A DNA stretch of 64,000 nucleotides from Veillonella dispar. Lineage in GTDB: Bacteria > Bacillota > Negativicutes > Veillonellales > Veillonellaceae. The translations under genes were made by a program, and so were the position numbers. Below the pieces are notes generated by a model. The model searched no databases. It saw only the letters and a program-made list of their open reading frames with translations, and had not been told where the DNA came from. This document shows, piece after piece, positions 39,137 through 48,490 of this stretch (its first letter is position 1; every line of letters starts with the position of its first letter). Where the stretch lies: assembly GCF_900637515.1 (NCBI RefSeq), contig NZ_LR134375.1:889952-953951 (forward strand), in the 5' to 3' direction.

Positions 39137-39643
39137 TTATTTTTTTAGGCCACTTTTTTTAGCTAACGTTTTGATAACCTTAGCACTTTGTTTTTTTAAT
39201 TTGCCACCTGTTTGTTTGAGTTGGATACGCGTACGGGAAACACGACCAAGTGTAGTAATCTTAGTTTTGCGACGTGGCTTCATATCGCGCTCGTTACCAA
39301 AGTCGCCACGTTGTACACTTGTTGCTTTTACCTTTTCCGCTCTGAAAGATTTACGCAATGCTTTCATAATTAATGTGAGCGGTAAGGATTGCTCAAAAGA
39401 GTATAAATCAACAGCCACATAGCCTAGAGCAGGATACGTGTGCAATGTAAAGTGAAAGCCTGGTGCAACAGATAGGAGGGCGATCTCCTCGTCCATAACT
39501 TGACAACTGATTTCATCAACATCAAGGTCAGCTAAATCAAATGCGGTTGCTACACTTTCTTGTACAGCTGTAGCGGATGAGATTGCATCTTCATCGCAGG
39601 AATATAAATCAATTAACAGTTCTTGTCCTAATGCTTCTGCCAT
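39137..39643 (-). CDS. SpeD-like protein without the pyruvoyl-forming serine, with basic C-terminal tail
   Basis: Homologous in layout to the small S-adenosylmethionine decarboxylase (SpeD/SpeH). It opens LGQELLIDLYSCDED and has FTLHTYPALGYVAVDLY in the core. Aligned by eye to the active-site segment, the processing pair Glu-Ser is Gly62-Phe63, and the catalytic Cys is Phe83. His68 is kept. It therefore cannot form the pyruvoyl group and is probably not a decarboxylase. Residues 118-168 are a Lys/Arg-rich tail absent from the enzyme. It is 168 residues, monocistronic, minus strand, between suf and ctsR. Function unknown; nucleic-acid binding is possible. Confidence 0.8.
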   Translation of the reverse strand: MAEALGQELLIDLYSCDEDAISSATAVQESVATAFDLADLDVDEISCQVMDEEIALLSVAPGFHFTLHTYPALGYVAVDLYSFEQSLPLTLIMKALRKSFRAEKVKATSVQRGDFGNERDMKPRRKTKITTLGRVSRTRIQLKQTGGKLKKQSAKVIKTLAKKSGLKK

Positions 39644-39678
39644 AACAACACCTTCTTTCAGAAAAATATATCTTATTT

Positions 39679-39708
39679 ATTATACCTAGAAATTAATATT
39701 AAGTCCAA
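39679..39708 (-). promoter_or_regulatory. Promoter of the SpeD-like gene
   Basis: On the minus strand TTGGAC and TATAAT at 18 bases. It lies 36 bases before the start codon. Confidence 0.65.
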
Positions 39709-39740
39709 TCATAGGAGAATGGATTAAAAAGTAAAGGAAA

Positions 39741-39936
39741 AGTCAAAATCGTTTAGAGTGATTTGACTTATTTACAATATATAGAAAAACTCATGTTTAA
39801 TCAAGCTTGTACTAAATTTAAATTATGTAAAAGTACATAATAGGTCAAATGTGAATACAATGAAGTTTGACTTTTATATTGACTAAGGTCAAATAGTCGA
39901 ATATAATAGAGTTGTATTAAAAAACAAATAGTCAAA
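39741..39936 (+). promoter_or_regulatory. Candidate CtsR operator region, GTCAAA heptads
   Basis: The 328-base gap between the SpeD-like gene and ctsR holds seven heptads close to RGTCAAA: at 39741, 39762 (inverse), 39843, 39866 (inverse), 39878 (inverse, one mismatch), 39887 and 39930. GGTCAAA and AGTCGAA (39887-39901) lie one base apart inside the promoter spacer. CtsR represses its own operon through such heptads. The spacing differs from the classical three bases, so exact sites are uncertain. Confidence 0.65.
39879..39907 (+). promoter_or_regulatory. ctsR operon promoter
   Basis: TTGACT and TATAAT at 17 bases. The spacer contains two CtsR-like heptads. Confidence 0.78.
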
Positions 39937-39971
39937 AACTATAGTAAATATATTTTAAAGGGGTGTTTTTT

Positions 39972-40451
39972 ATGAGTATGATAGCTGATAAAATAGAAAA
40001 GTTTATATTGGATCGTATGCGTGAAGAACAAGAGAAATTAATCTTAAAACGTAATGAATTAGCCGATGAATTAGATTGCGCACCATCGCAAATTAGCTAT
40101 GTACTAAGCACACGATTTTCTAATGAACGAGGTTTTGATGTGGAATCAAGGCGTGGATTAGGTGGATATATTCGAATTACTAAATTAAATCCAGAAAATC
40201 CCGGTTCTCTACCAGCTGTAACAACCTATCGTATTTATGAAGGTCAAAATACAGTGGATCCATTAATTGATATTAAAGATGTAGACCAATCATTGTTTCA
40301 ATTATTGCAAGCTGAAAAAATTACTCGTCGTGAAGCTCAATTGATGCATAATTCTTTTGCTACATTGATCGAGAATACCGATATTGAACATCGTAATGAT
40401 GCAATTCGTCAGCTCTATGCAACAATGGTGGATACACTACGGAAGGAGTGA
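39972..40451 (+). CDS. ctsR: Transcriptional repressor CtsR
   Basis: Represses clp and related heat-shock genes in Firmicutes by binding tandem GTCAAA heptads. It has 159 residues. The winged-helix region is at about residues 25-75, with the glycine-rich wing RRGLGGYIRI that senses heat in Bacillus. AAAGGGGTG precedes ATG 39972. It is autoregulated, judging by the heptads upstream. It is first in ctsR-mcsA-mcsB-clpC. Confidence 0.95.
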   Translation: MSMIADKIEKFILDRMREEQEKLILKRNELADELDCAPSQISYVLSTRFSNERGFDVESRRGLGGYIRITKLNPENPGSLPAVTTYRIYEGQNTVDPLIDIKDVDQSLFQLLQAEKITRREAQLMHNSFATLIENTDIEHRNDAIRQLYATMVDTLRKE

Positions 40452-40457
40452 TGATCA

Positions 40458-40997
40458 ATGATATGTGATCATTGCCATAAGAATGAAGCTACCATTCATA
40501 TGACTAATATCGTCAATAACCAAAAGACGGAACAACATTTTTGTGGTACTTGCGCTAGCAAGTTACAACAAGAGGGGAAATTATCCCCCTATAGTTCTTT
40601 TATGAATGATATGTGGGATAATAGCTTTTTTACCAATGATTTTTTTAAAAACATGATTTATCCAGATAACTTATTAAAATCTCATCAATCAAAACGGTGT
40701 CCTCAGTGTGGTATTACTTATGACGAATTTAATCGAGTAGGTAAGTTTGGCTGTGGGCAATGTTATGAGACTTTTAATAGTGAAATAGATCCCTTATTAC
40801 AACGTATACAAGGTAGTTCTGAATATAAAGGAACTGTACCTAGTCGTGAAACTAATGTATTTAAAGCTAAACATGAAGTGAAGCGATTGCGTCATCAATT
40901 AGATACAGCAGTTCAAGCTGAAAACTTTGAAGAGGCTGCTATCTTAAGAGATAAAATTAAAGGATTAGAAGCCATCATCGATGGCGATAAAGAGTAG
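40458..40997 (+). CDS. mcsA: McsA, zinc-binding activator of the McsB arginine kinase
   Basis: A zinc-finger protein that activates McsB and helps control CtsR. It has 179 residues. Four CxxC motifs are present: CDHC at residues 3-6, CGTC near 29, CPQC near 75 and CGQC near 95. A UVR-type motif (QAENFEEAAILRDKIKGLE) is near the C terminus. It starts 6 bases after ctsR and is followed by mcsB. Confidence 0.95.
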   Translation: MICDHCHKNEATIHMTNIVNNQKTEQHFCGTCASKLQQEGKLSPYSSFMNDMWDNSFFTNDFFKNMIYPDNLLKSHQSKRCPQCGITYDEFNRVGKFGCGQCYETFNSEIDPLLQRIQGSSEYKGTVPSRETNVFKAKHEVKRLRHQLDTAVQAENFEEAAILRDKIKGLEAIIDGDKE

Positions 40998-41006
40998 GAG
41001 GTTCTT

Positions 41007-42068
41007 ATGTTAGATACTATATTGGACTCTCCTTTAAGTCAGTGGTTACATCACGATACAGATGTGACAGATCACATTGTAATCTCTAGTCGTATTCGTT
41101 TGGCACGGAATTTTGATGGCCTATTATTTACAAATTGTAATGATATATCTGCTTTAGAAAAAGTAAATGCAATTTCTAGAGGGTTGCTGCAACCTTTGAA
41201 AGATGCAGACGGACATCAATATTCCAATATTAGTCTAGAGCAGTTAAGTCAAAGTGAGCGGGCTGTATTAGTAGAGAAACACTTAATGAGCCCAGCTCTT
41301 GAAGAAAAATTACCATATCGTAACTTAGTCGTATCTGATGATGCATCCATTGTAATTATGGTGAATGAAGAGGATCATTTACGTATCCAATCTATGGCTT
41401 CTGGACTTCAATTGCAACAGGCCTATGACCATGCAGTGCAAATTGATAAGGCTATCGAGGCAAAGCATCCCTATGCTTTTGATGAACGCTTTGGCTATTT
41501 GACGGCATGCCCTACAAATGTAGGAACCGGATTAAGAGCATCTGTCATGCTACATTTGCCTGCATTAACTATGTCTGGTCGAATTACACGACTCATTCGC
41601 AGCATCATTCAATTAGGATACTCTGTACGAGGTCTGTACGGCGAAGGCTCAGAGGCTTTAGGCGCTATATACCAAATTTCCAATCAACGTACGATGGGGA
41701 TAAGTGAAGAAGCAACGATTGAGCAATTAAGCAAGATTGTAGAAGGAATAATTGCGGAAGAGCGTAAATCTCGTCAATCTTTATTACATAATGATAAAGA
41801 AGGTTTAGAAGACGTTCTGTGGCGATCCTATGGTGTTCTACAATATGCACGACGTGTTAATGGTAAAGAAGCATTAACAAAGCTTAGTGATATTCAATTA
41901 GGCGTAGATTTAGATATCTTACCACTTTGGGGGAATGATACCTTCAATGAGTTGGTGGCAATAACTCGACCTAATTTCCTTACTAAATATTTAGGTAATG
42001 AAGATTTAACAGAGGCCGATCGCGATAGCTATCGAGCTAAAGTAATACGTCAAAAACTTTCAAAATAG
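41007..42068 (+). CDS. mcsB: Protein arginine kinase McsB
   Basis: Phosphorylates arginines in proteins to mark them for ClpC-ClpP degradation. It has 353 residues of the guanido-kinase fold. The N-terminal nucleotide motif SSRIRLARN and the central CPTNVGTGLRASVM motif (active-site Cys) are present. AGGAGG precedes the ATG. A 109-base gap to clpC holds a short 8-bp hairpin at 42100-42120 without a T tract. Confidence 0.96.
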   Translation: MLDTILDSPLSQWLHHDTDVTDHIVISSRIRLARNFDGLLFTNCNDISALEKVNAISRGLLQPLKDADGHQYSNISLEQLSQSERAVLVEKHLMSPALEEKLPYRNLVVSDDASIVIMVNEEDHLRIQSMASGLQLQQAYDHAVQIDKAIEAKHPYAFDERFGYLTACPTNVGTGLRASVMLHLPALTMSGRITRLIRSIIQLGYSVRGLYGEGSEALGAIYQISNQRTMGISEEATIEQLSKIVEGIIAEERKSRQSLLHNDKEGLEDVLWRSYGVLQYARRVNGKEALTKLSDIQLGVDLDILPLWGNDTFNELVAITRPNFLTKYLGNEDLTEADRDSYRAKVIRQKLSK

Positions 42069-42177
42069 TATATATTTCACAAATACTCAATTGATATTCC
42101 AATGGTGTTTCCCACCATTGTTCACATATATTTGAAGAGATACAATTACAATTTACATAGATAGAAGAGGTGATATT

Positions 42178-44625
42178 ATGATGCAACGATTTACAGATGA
42201 TGCACAGCGTGTCCTTTCTTTTGCTCAAGAAGCTGCATTGGAGTTGGGACATGACTATGTAGGCACTGAACATGTACTCATCGGGCTGACAAAGGTTAAA
42301 AATGGTGTTGCGGCTAAGGCCTTAGAAGAGCTTGGTATAGTTACAGAAGATATTTTTGAAGCTGTAGAAGAGCAAGTGGGGCGCGGTAATAAAAAAGCAA
42401 CATCTATATATATGACGCCACGTGTTAAACATGTACTTGAGTTAGCTGTTCAAGTAGCTAACCGCATGAATCATAACTACGTTGGTACTGAGCATATTCT
42501 ACTCGGTTTACTCAGCGATGGCGGTGGTGTTGCAGTTGGAATTTTACGGGCTATGAATATTCGTACCGACGATATAGTAGAAGCGATTCGTCATATTCTG
42601 GGCTCTAGTAGTAATGGTGATGATGGTAGACAAGAAGGAGCGAATAACAATGGCGATTTAGGTGACTTAACCGATTTTGCTACAGATTTAAATGAATCTG
42701 CGAAACAAGGTAAAATTGATCCTGTTATTGGTCGCGATACAGAAATTCAACGAGTTATTCAAATTCTTAGCCGTAGAACTAAAAATAATCCAGTTCTCAT
42801 TGGTGAACCTGGTGTAGGTAAAACAGCCATTGCCGAAGGTTTGGCTCAGCGTATTGTTACTGGTAATGTACCGGAGATTTTACGGAATAAGAGAATTATT
42901 TCCCTTAGCATTGGTTCTATGCTTGCTGGTGCAAAATACCGTGGCGAATTTGAAGAACGATTAAAAAAAGCGATTGATGAAGTACAACAACATGATGACA
43001 TGATTATCTTTATTGATGAAATCCATACTTTAGTTGGTGCCGGTGCCACTGAAGGGGCCATGGATGCAGCGAACATCTTGAAACCAGCTTTGGCACGCGG
43101 TGAATTCCAAGTTATTGGTGCTACAACCCTTGATGAATATAAAAAGCATATTGAAAAGGATGCCGCTTTAGAGCGTCGTTTCCAACCTGTTCAAGTAGGA
43201 GAACCTAACGAAGAGGATGCTCTTGAAATTCTAAAAGGCTTACGAGATCGCTATGAAGCGTTCCATAAGGCTAAAATAACGGATGAAGCTTTAAAAGCAG
43301 CTGTTACCTTATCCAGTAGATATATTACAGATCGTTTCTTGCCTGATAAGGCTATCGATGTGGTTGATGAGGCTGCATCTAAGGTCCGCATGAAAGTATT
43401 TTCTGCAGCACCAGATGTTAAGGCCTTAGAAGACCGACTCAATACAGTAAAGAAAGAAAAAGAAGCTGCTGTTACATCACAAGATTTTGAGAAGGCTGCT
43501 AAACTTCGTGACGAGGAGCAATCTTTAGTTAAAGAAATTGATGATAAAAAATCTGTAGCAAAAGAAGAAAGTGAGCAAAAGTTAGTAGTTACGGAAGACG
43601 ATATAGCAGCAGTCGTGGCACAATGGACGGGAATTCCAGTGGCTAAAATAGCAGACGAAGAATCCCAAACTTTACTCCATTTAGAAGAAGAGCTTCATAA
43701 ACGTGTAGTAGGTCAAGATGATGCTGTTACTGCTGTAGCTAAAGCTGTGCGCCGTGCAAGGGCTGGATTAAAGGATCCGAAACGTCCTATTGGTTCATTC
43801 TTATTCTTAGGTCCCACAGGGGTAGGTAAAACTGAACTAGCAAGAGCACTTGCGTCCTCCTTGTTCGGCGATGAATCTGCTATGATTCGACTTGATATGT
43901 CAGAATATATGGAAAAGCATACTGTATCACGCTTAGTTGGTGCCCCTCCAGGCTATGTGGGCTATGAAGAAGGCGGTCAACTAACAGATGCGGTGCGTCG
44001 TAAACCATATAGTGTTATTCTTCTCGATGAAGTAGAGAAAGCACATGCAGATTTCTTTAATATCTTGTTACAAGTTCTTGATGATGGTCGCCTTACTGAT
44101 AGTCAAGGTAGAACTGTAGATTTTAGAAATACAGTTATCATCATGACGAGTAACTTAGGTGCTAAAGCTTTACATAAGAACTCTTCAGAGCTTGGATTCT
44201 TAGCTCCTAAAAAATCTGAATCTTCTACAAATCAATCTAATAGTATAGATTTTAAAGAAGCTAAGAAATCTGTTATGGATGCTGTAAAACGTCATTTCAG
44301 ACCTGAGTTTTTAAATCGTATTGATGAAATGATTGTATTCCGGCCATTAACTGAAGAGGACTTAAAACACATTGTCTCTATCTTGATGAGTGATGTTACA
44401 AAACGCCTTAAAGAGCGTGAGCTTCAATTAGAAATCACATCTGAGGCGATGCAATTACTCGTTAAGGAAGGTTCTGATTTTACAATGGGGGCTCGACCAC
44501 TAAAACGAGCTATTCAACGATTAATTGAGGACCCTGTATCAGACCTTATTTTGAAAGGAGATGTTACAGAAGGAAAAACTATAAAAGTAGATGTCAAGGA
44601 TAACGAGATTGTTGTCAGCGTATAA
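42178..44625 (+). CDS. clpC: ATP-dependent Clp protease ATPase subunit ClpC
   Basis: A Hsp100 unfoldase that feeds ClpP and degrades arginine-phosphorylated proteins. It has 815 residues. Two Clp_N repeats cover about residues 1-145. Walker A of the first AAA domain is GEPGVGKT at 209-216, and of the second GPTGVGKT at 545-552. A UVR motif in the middle domain (DFEKAAKLRDEE) contacts adaptor proteins. AGAGGTG precedes the ATG pair; either ATG could serve. It is the last gene of the CtsR operon proper, with a hairpin terminator after it. Confidence 0.98.
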   Translation: MMQRFTDDAQRVLSFAQEAALELGHDYVGTEHVLIGLTKVKNGVAAKALEELGIVTEDIFEAVEEQVGRGNKKATSIYMTPRVKHVLELAVQVANRMNHNYVGTEHILLGLLSDGGGVAVGILRAMNIRTDDIVEAIRHILGSSSNGDDGRQEGANNNGDLGDLTDFATDLNESAKQGKIDPVIGRDTEIQRVIQILSRRTKNNPVLIGEPGVGKTAIAEGLAQRIVTGNVPEILRNKRIISLSIGSMLAGAKYRGEFEERLKKAIDEVQQHDDMIIFIDEIHTLVGAGATEGAMDAANILKPALARGEFQVIGATTLDEYKKHIEKDAALERRFQPVQVGEPNEEDALEILKGLRDRYEAFHKAKITDEALKAAVTLSSRYITDRFLPDKAIDVVDEAASKVRMKVFSAAPDVKALEDRLNTVKKEKEAAVTSQDFEKAAKLRDEEQSLVKEIDDKKSVAKEESEQKLVVTEDDIAAVVAQWTGIPVAKIADEESQTLLHLEEELHKRVVGQDDAVTAVAKAVRRARAGLKDPKRPIGSFLFLGPTGVGKTELARALASSLFGDESAMIRLDMSEYMEKHTVSRLVGAPPGYVGYEEGGQLTDAVRRKPYSVILLDEVEKAHADFFNILLQVLDDGRLTDSQGRTVDFRNTVIIMTSNLGAKALHKNSSELGFLAPKKSESSTNQSNSIDFKEAKKSVMDAVKRHFRPEFLNRIDEMIVFRPLTEEDLKHIVSILMSDVTKRLKERELQLEITSEAMQLLVKEGSDFTMGARPLKRAIQRLIEDPVSDLILKGDVTEGKTIKVDVKDNEIVVSV

Positions 44626-44677
44626 AAAATATAAAATATACAGTTAATAACTTTCATATAAAAAATATGGGTTAAAT

Positions 44678-44685
44678 GGTATACT
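44678..44685 (+). promoter_or_regulatory. Possible extended -10 promoter for radA
   Basis: TGG precedes TATACT, 104 bases before radA. There is no clear -35 box. The clpC terminator lies between this site and radA, which weakens the call. Confidence 0.3.
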
Positions 44686-44726
44686 ATAGAATGATGATAG
44701 TTAACCATGTAGTAAAATTATGCATA

Positions 44727-44764
44727 AAAGGTCATGAATGGTTATCATTCATGACCTTTCTTTT
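44727..44764 (+). terminator. Intrinsic terminator between clpC and radA
   Basis: A 14-bp perfect stem (44727-44740 with 44746-44759) and T-rich tail CTTTTC. Confidence 0.87.
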
Positions 44765-44788
44765 CTTATTAAAATATTTTGAGGCATT

Positions 44789-46162
44789 ATGGGAAAAGCA
44801 AAATCAGTATTCTTCTGTCAAAATTGTGGGGCTGAGTCTTCTAAGTGGATGGGCCGATGCCCACAATGTGGCGAATGGAATACATTAGTTGAAGAAATTA
44901 TTAAAGAAACTAAACATAGCCGTACACCTTCCCGAGGTGTGGGAAATCAAACAACAAAACCAACAGCTTTACCAGATATTGAAATTTCATCTCTCGCTCG
45001 TGTATCTACAACCTTTGGTGAAATCGACCGCGTATTAGGTGGTGGGATTGTTCCTGGGGCTCTTATGCTCTTAGGTGGTGATCCTGGTATAGGCAAGTCT
45101 ACACTACTTCTTCAAGTATCTCAAAAGGTGGCCGATACTGTAGGGACAGTTCTCTATGCATCAGGGGAAGAGTCTCAGTTACAACTTAAGCTTAGGGCAG
45201 AACGATTACATATCAATAGTGAACGATTACAAGTTATTGCAGATACAGATTTAGATCATATACTTGAGCAAGCTGATACAATGATGCCATCCTTACTTGT
45301 CATTGATTCTATTCAAACTATGTATACTGGTGATATTGATGCTGCTCCAGGCAGTGTTAGTCAAGTTCGAGAATGTACATCTCGACTCCTTCGATTTTGT
45401 AAAGAACGCAATATTCCTACGGTAATTATTGGACATGTTACTAAGGAAGGTAATATTGCAGGGCCCCGTATGTTAGAACATATGGTGGATGTAGTACTTT
45501 ACTTTGAAGGTGAACGGTCTTACCAATTCCGTATTTTGCGCTCTATCAAGAATCGTTTTGGCTCTACATCTGAAACAGGTATCTTTGCCATGGTTGAGGA
45601 AGGGTTACAAGAGTTATCTAATCCATCAGCTTCCTTATTGGCAGAACGATCTGATGAGGAAAGCGGCAGCGCCGTTATGATTTATCTTGAAGGTGTTCGT
45701 CCTATCCTTGTAGAGGTACAAAGCCTTGTTGTTACGACTGCTTTTGGTATGCCTAGAAGAACTGCAATCGGTTATGACCTTAATCGTTTAATAGTACTTT
45801 TGGCAGTATTAGAAAAACGTTGTGGTTTTACGTTAGGTAATAAGGATGTGTACGTTAACGTTATTGGTGGTCTCAAGGTTAATGAACCGGCTTGTGACTT
45901 GTCTATGGCCGTTGCTATTGTATCTAATTTAAAAAATCGTATTGTTCCTACCGATATGGTCATTTTAGGTGAAGTAGGGCTCACTGGTAATGTTCGTAGC
46001 ATTCCACGTATTGAACAGCGTATCAATGAAGCTAAGAAATTAGGCTTTAAAAAGTTTATTATTCCTGAAGGCAATTATAAACAAATCAAGGATAATGATA
46101 GTTCTATCAAGATTAGAGGCGTTAAATCTATTCAAGAGGCAATGCAGTTGGTATTTTCTTAA
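44789..46162 (+). CDS. radA: DNA repair protein RadA
   Basis: A RecA-like branch-migration factor used in recombination. It has 457 residues. The N-terminal zinc finger has CQNCG and CPQCG. Walker A is GGDPGIGKST near residue 96. The KNRFG motif and a C-terminal Lon-protease-like domain are present. It follows clpC as in Bacillus. The disA gene that usually comes next is missing; the PIN/TRAM gene starts 15 bases later. Confidence 0.97.
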   Translation: MGKAKSVFFCQNCGAESSKWMGRCPQCGEWNTLVEEIIKETKHSRTPSRGVGNQTTKPTALPDIEISSLARVSTTFGEIDRVLGGGIVPGALMLLGGDPGIGKSTLLLQVSQKVADTVGTVLYASGEESQLQLKLRAERLHINSERLQVIADTDLDHILEQADTMMPSLLVIDSIQTMYTGDIDAAPGSVSQVRECTSRLLRFCKERNIPTVIIGHVTKEGNIAGPRMLEHMVDVVLYFEGERSYQFRILRSIKNRFGSTSETGIFAMVEEGLQELSNPSASLLAERSDEESGSAVMIYLEGVRPILVEVQSLVVTTAFGMPRRTAIGYDLNRLIVLLAVLEKRCGFTLGNKDVYVNVIGGLKVNEPACDLSMAVAIVSNLKNRIVPTDMVILGEVGLTGNVRSIPRIEQRINEAKKLGFKKFIIPEGNYKQIKDNDSSIKIRGVKSIQEAMQLVFS

Positions 46163-46177
46163 TTAGGAGGTGATGTA

Positions 46178-47329
46178 ATGATTTATCGGATATTGCGCTA
46201 TGTAATAGCTATTCTTGTGGGCACAGCGGCCTATGTTGGAATGGATAGCTTAGCACCTATTATCGACCCATATTTGGTATCTCAATTTGAGTCCTTTGGG
46301 GATATGTCATTAACCATTGCACGTATTTCAGTATTGATTTTTGGTACTCTATTAGGCGTTATTATTGGGTATTTAATTTCTTCATTTATTTTAAAGCAAG
46401 GCTTAGTCATTGCTAAACGTTTAGAACGCATTCTTACTCATATTCCAAATCAAGAATTGATTGCAGGCACCATCGGTTTATTATTCGGTCTTATTATTGC
46501 AAATTTAATTGGTGTTGCATTCAATCAAGTACCTATTATAGGACCTTATATTCCTATTATATTGAGTGCTATCTTTGGATATAGTGGCCTTAAAATTATG
46601 GCTCGTAAAGGCCCTGAAATGTACAATAACTATGTACAACAATGGAGTGGAGAAGGCCCTAAAAAAACAAGTCGTTTTAAAATGTTCTCTACTCATAAAT
46701 CTGATAAAACTACGAGCACACCAAAACTACTAGATACATCTGTTATTATTGATGGACGTATTAAGGAACTATGTAATACAGGATTTATTGAAGGCCCTCT
46801 AATGGTTCCCCTCTTTGTATTGAATGAGTTACAAATTATTTCTGACTCTGCTGATGCTACAAAGAGAAATCGCGGTCGTCGTGGCCTCGATATTTTGAAA
46901 GAGATGCAAGATGCTAACAAGGTAGCCATTGAAGTGATAGAAGATGATTATGATGATCTTACAGAAGTAGATTCTAAATTAATGCGTCTTGCTTTGGATA
47001 AGCAGTGGAAGTTGATGACTAATGACTTCAACTTAAATAAGGTGGCTCGAGTGCAAGGCATTGAGGTGCTTAATCTGAATGAACTAGCCAATGTACTGAA
47101 ACCGGCCCTCATTGCAGGCGAATGGATTCGCGTGCAAATTATGAAAGAAGGCAAGGAAGTACACCAAGGTGTTGCTTATCTCGATGATGGTACCATGATT
47201 GTTGTTGAAGATGGTAAACCTTATGTGGGGCAAACTGTAGAGGTAATGGTTACATCCATATTACAAACTAGTGCAGGTCGCATGATCTTTGCTCGTGTAG
47301 ATGGAGGACAAAATGGACAAGGTAATTAG
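46178..47329 (+). CDS. PIN/TRAM-domain membrane protein (YacL-like)
   Basis: A putative membrane-bound ribonuclease. It has 383 residues. About four membrane helices occupy residues 5-150. A PIN domain follows with LLDTSVIIDGRIKEL and DDYDDLTEVDSKL, and a TRAM domain ends the protein at about residues 320-375. Relatives stand in the same place next to radA/disA and ispD in Firmicutes. Its RNA target is unknown. AGGAGGTGATGTA precedes the ATG. Confidence 0.92.
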   Translation: MIYRILRYVIAILVGTAAYVGMDSLAPIIDPYLVSQFESFGDMSLTIARISVLIFGTLLGVIIGYLISSFILKQGLVIAKRLERILTHIPNQELIAGTIGLLFGLIIANLIGVAFNQVPIIGPYIPIILSAIFGYSGLKIMARKGPEMYNNYVQQWSGEGPKKTSRFKMFSTHKSDKTTSTPKLLDTSVIIDGRIKELCNTGFIEGPLMVPLFVLNELQIISDSADATKRNRGRRGLDILKEMQDANKVAIEVIEDDYDDLTEVDSKLMRLALDKQWKLMTNDFNLNKVARVQGIEVLNLNELANVLKPALIAGEWIRVQIMKEGKEVHQGVAYLDDGTMIVVEDGKPYVGQTVEVMVTSILQTSAGRMIFARVDGGQNGQGN

Positions 47330-48488
47330 TTGTATTGTTCTCGCCGCTGGTGCGGGGCGCCGCATGGGGTATAAAGAAAATAAGATATTTATCCCTTTAG
47401 GACGATTCTCTATCATTCAGCGTACATTGCAAAATGTGGCAAATATTGAAGGTTTGAAAGAGATTATTCTTGTTGTAGCCGAAGGCGAACAAGAATATAT
47501 GACAAAACATATTCAAGAGTTGGATTTGTCTGTTCCAGTTCATATAGTGCTGGGTGGAAAAGAGCGTCAAGACTCTGTAGCATGTGGCCTTAAAACTGTA
47601 TCAGAAGAAACCAATATTGTCCTTGTTCATGATGGAGCGCGACCATTAGCCTCTACAGAAATGTTTAATAATGTTGCTGACTCGGCTAATACCTATGGTG
47701 CTGCTACAGTAGGTGTTCCGGCTACAGATACCATTAAACGAGTTGATACAGACCATAATGTTCTAGAAACATTACAGCGTAGTGAGCTATACCAAATTCA
47801 AACGCCACAAGGCTTTCAAAAAGAATTATTTGTAGAGGCTCATCAAGCGGCATATGAAACTAAGTATCTTGGTACTGATGATGTATCACTAGTTGAGTAT
47901 GTAGGTAAACCTGTACATATAGTTGAAGGGGATTATTGTAATATTAAAGTGACAACACCAAATGATATTGCAGTAGCTAAGCGATATTTAGAAATTGAGG
48001 ATACACGTATGCGCGTTGGATTTGGTTATGATATTCATCAATTAAAAGCAGGTCGCCCATGTATTCTTGGCGGTGTTCATATCGAATCTGAACTCGGCCC
48101 TGATGGGCATTCCGATGCGGATGTTCTTATTCATGCATTGATGGATGCTATGCTAGGTGCTGCAGGTCTACGAGATATTGGATATTATTTCCCACCTGAA
48201 GATGACCAGTATAAAGGGATTTCTAGCATGCTTTTACTAGAAAAGGTTAATTCCTTATTGAAAGAACGTGGGTTACAAGCCTATAATATAGATATTATGG
48301 TTATTTCAGAGACACCTAAGTTAAAGCCACACATCGATACGATGAAGGCTAACTTACAATCTGTTTTAGAAATACCATTAGAACGTATTAGTATTAAAGC
48401 GACAACAAATGAAATGCTTGGGGCCATCGGGCGCCGTGAAGGCATTGCTGCACAAGCTGTCGTTTCTGTATATGAAGGAGAGGTATAA
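47313..48488 (+). CDS. ispDF: Bifunctional IspD-IspF (MEP pathway fusion)
   Basis: Joins two non-consecutive steps of isoprenoid synthesis in one 391-residue protein. The N-terminal IspD part (about 1-230) is a cytidylyltransferase with AAGAGRRMG and DGARPL motifs. The C-terminal IspF part begins at Met233 with RVGFGYDIHQL, whose Asp and His bind zinc, and has HSDADVLIHALMDA. In Bacillus these are separate adjacent genes. GGAGG lies 5 bases before ATG 47313. It starts inside the end of the PIN/TRAM gene. Confidence 0.96.
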   Translation: MDKVISCIVLAAGAGRRMGYKENKIFIPLGRFSIIQRTLQNVANIEGLKEIILVVAEGEQEYMTKHIQELDLSVPVHIVLGGKERQDSVACGLKTVSEETNIVLVHDGARPLASTEMFNNVADSANTYGAATVGVPATDTIKRVDTDHNVLETLQRSELYQIQTPQGFQKELFVEAHQAAYETKYLGTDDVSLVEYVGKPVHIVEGDYCNIKVTTPNDIAVAKRYLEIEDTRMRVGFGYDIHQLKAGRPCILGGVHIESELGPDGHSDADVLIHALMDAMLGAAGLRDIGYYFPPEDDQYKGISSMLLLEKVNSLLKERGLQAYNIDIMVISETPKLKPHIDTMKANLQSVLEIPLERISIKATTNEMLGAIGRREGIAAQAVVSVYEGEV

Positions 48489-48490
48489 TC

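Noticed and set aside
39069..39422. 117-codon plus-strand frame starting in the IS-like palindrome
   Set aside because: It is antisense to the SpeD-like gene and starts within the terminator hairpin; no homology-like pattern is visible.
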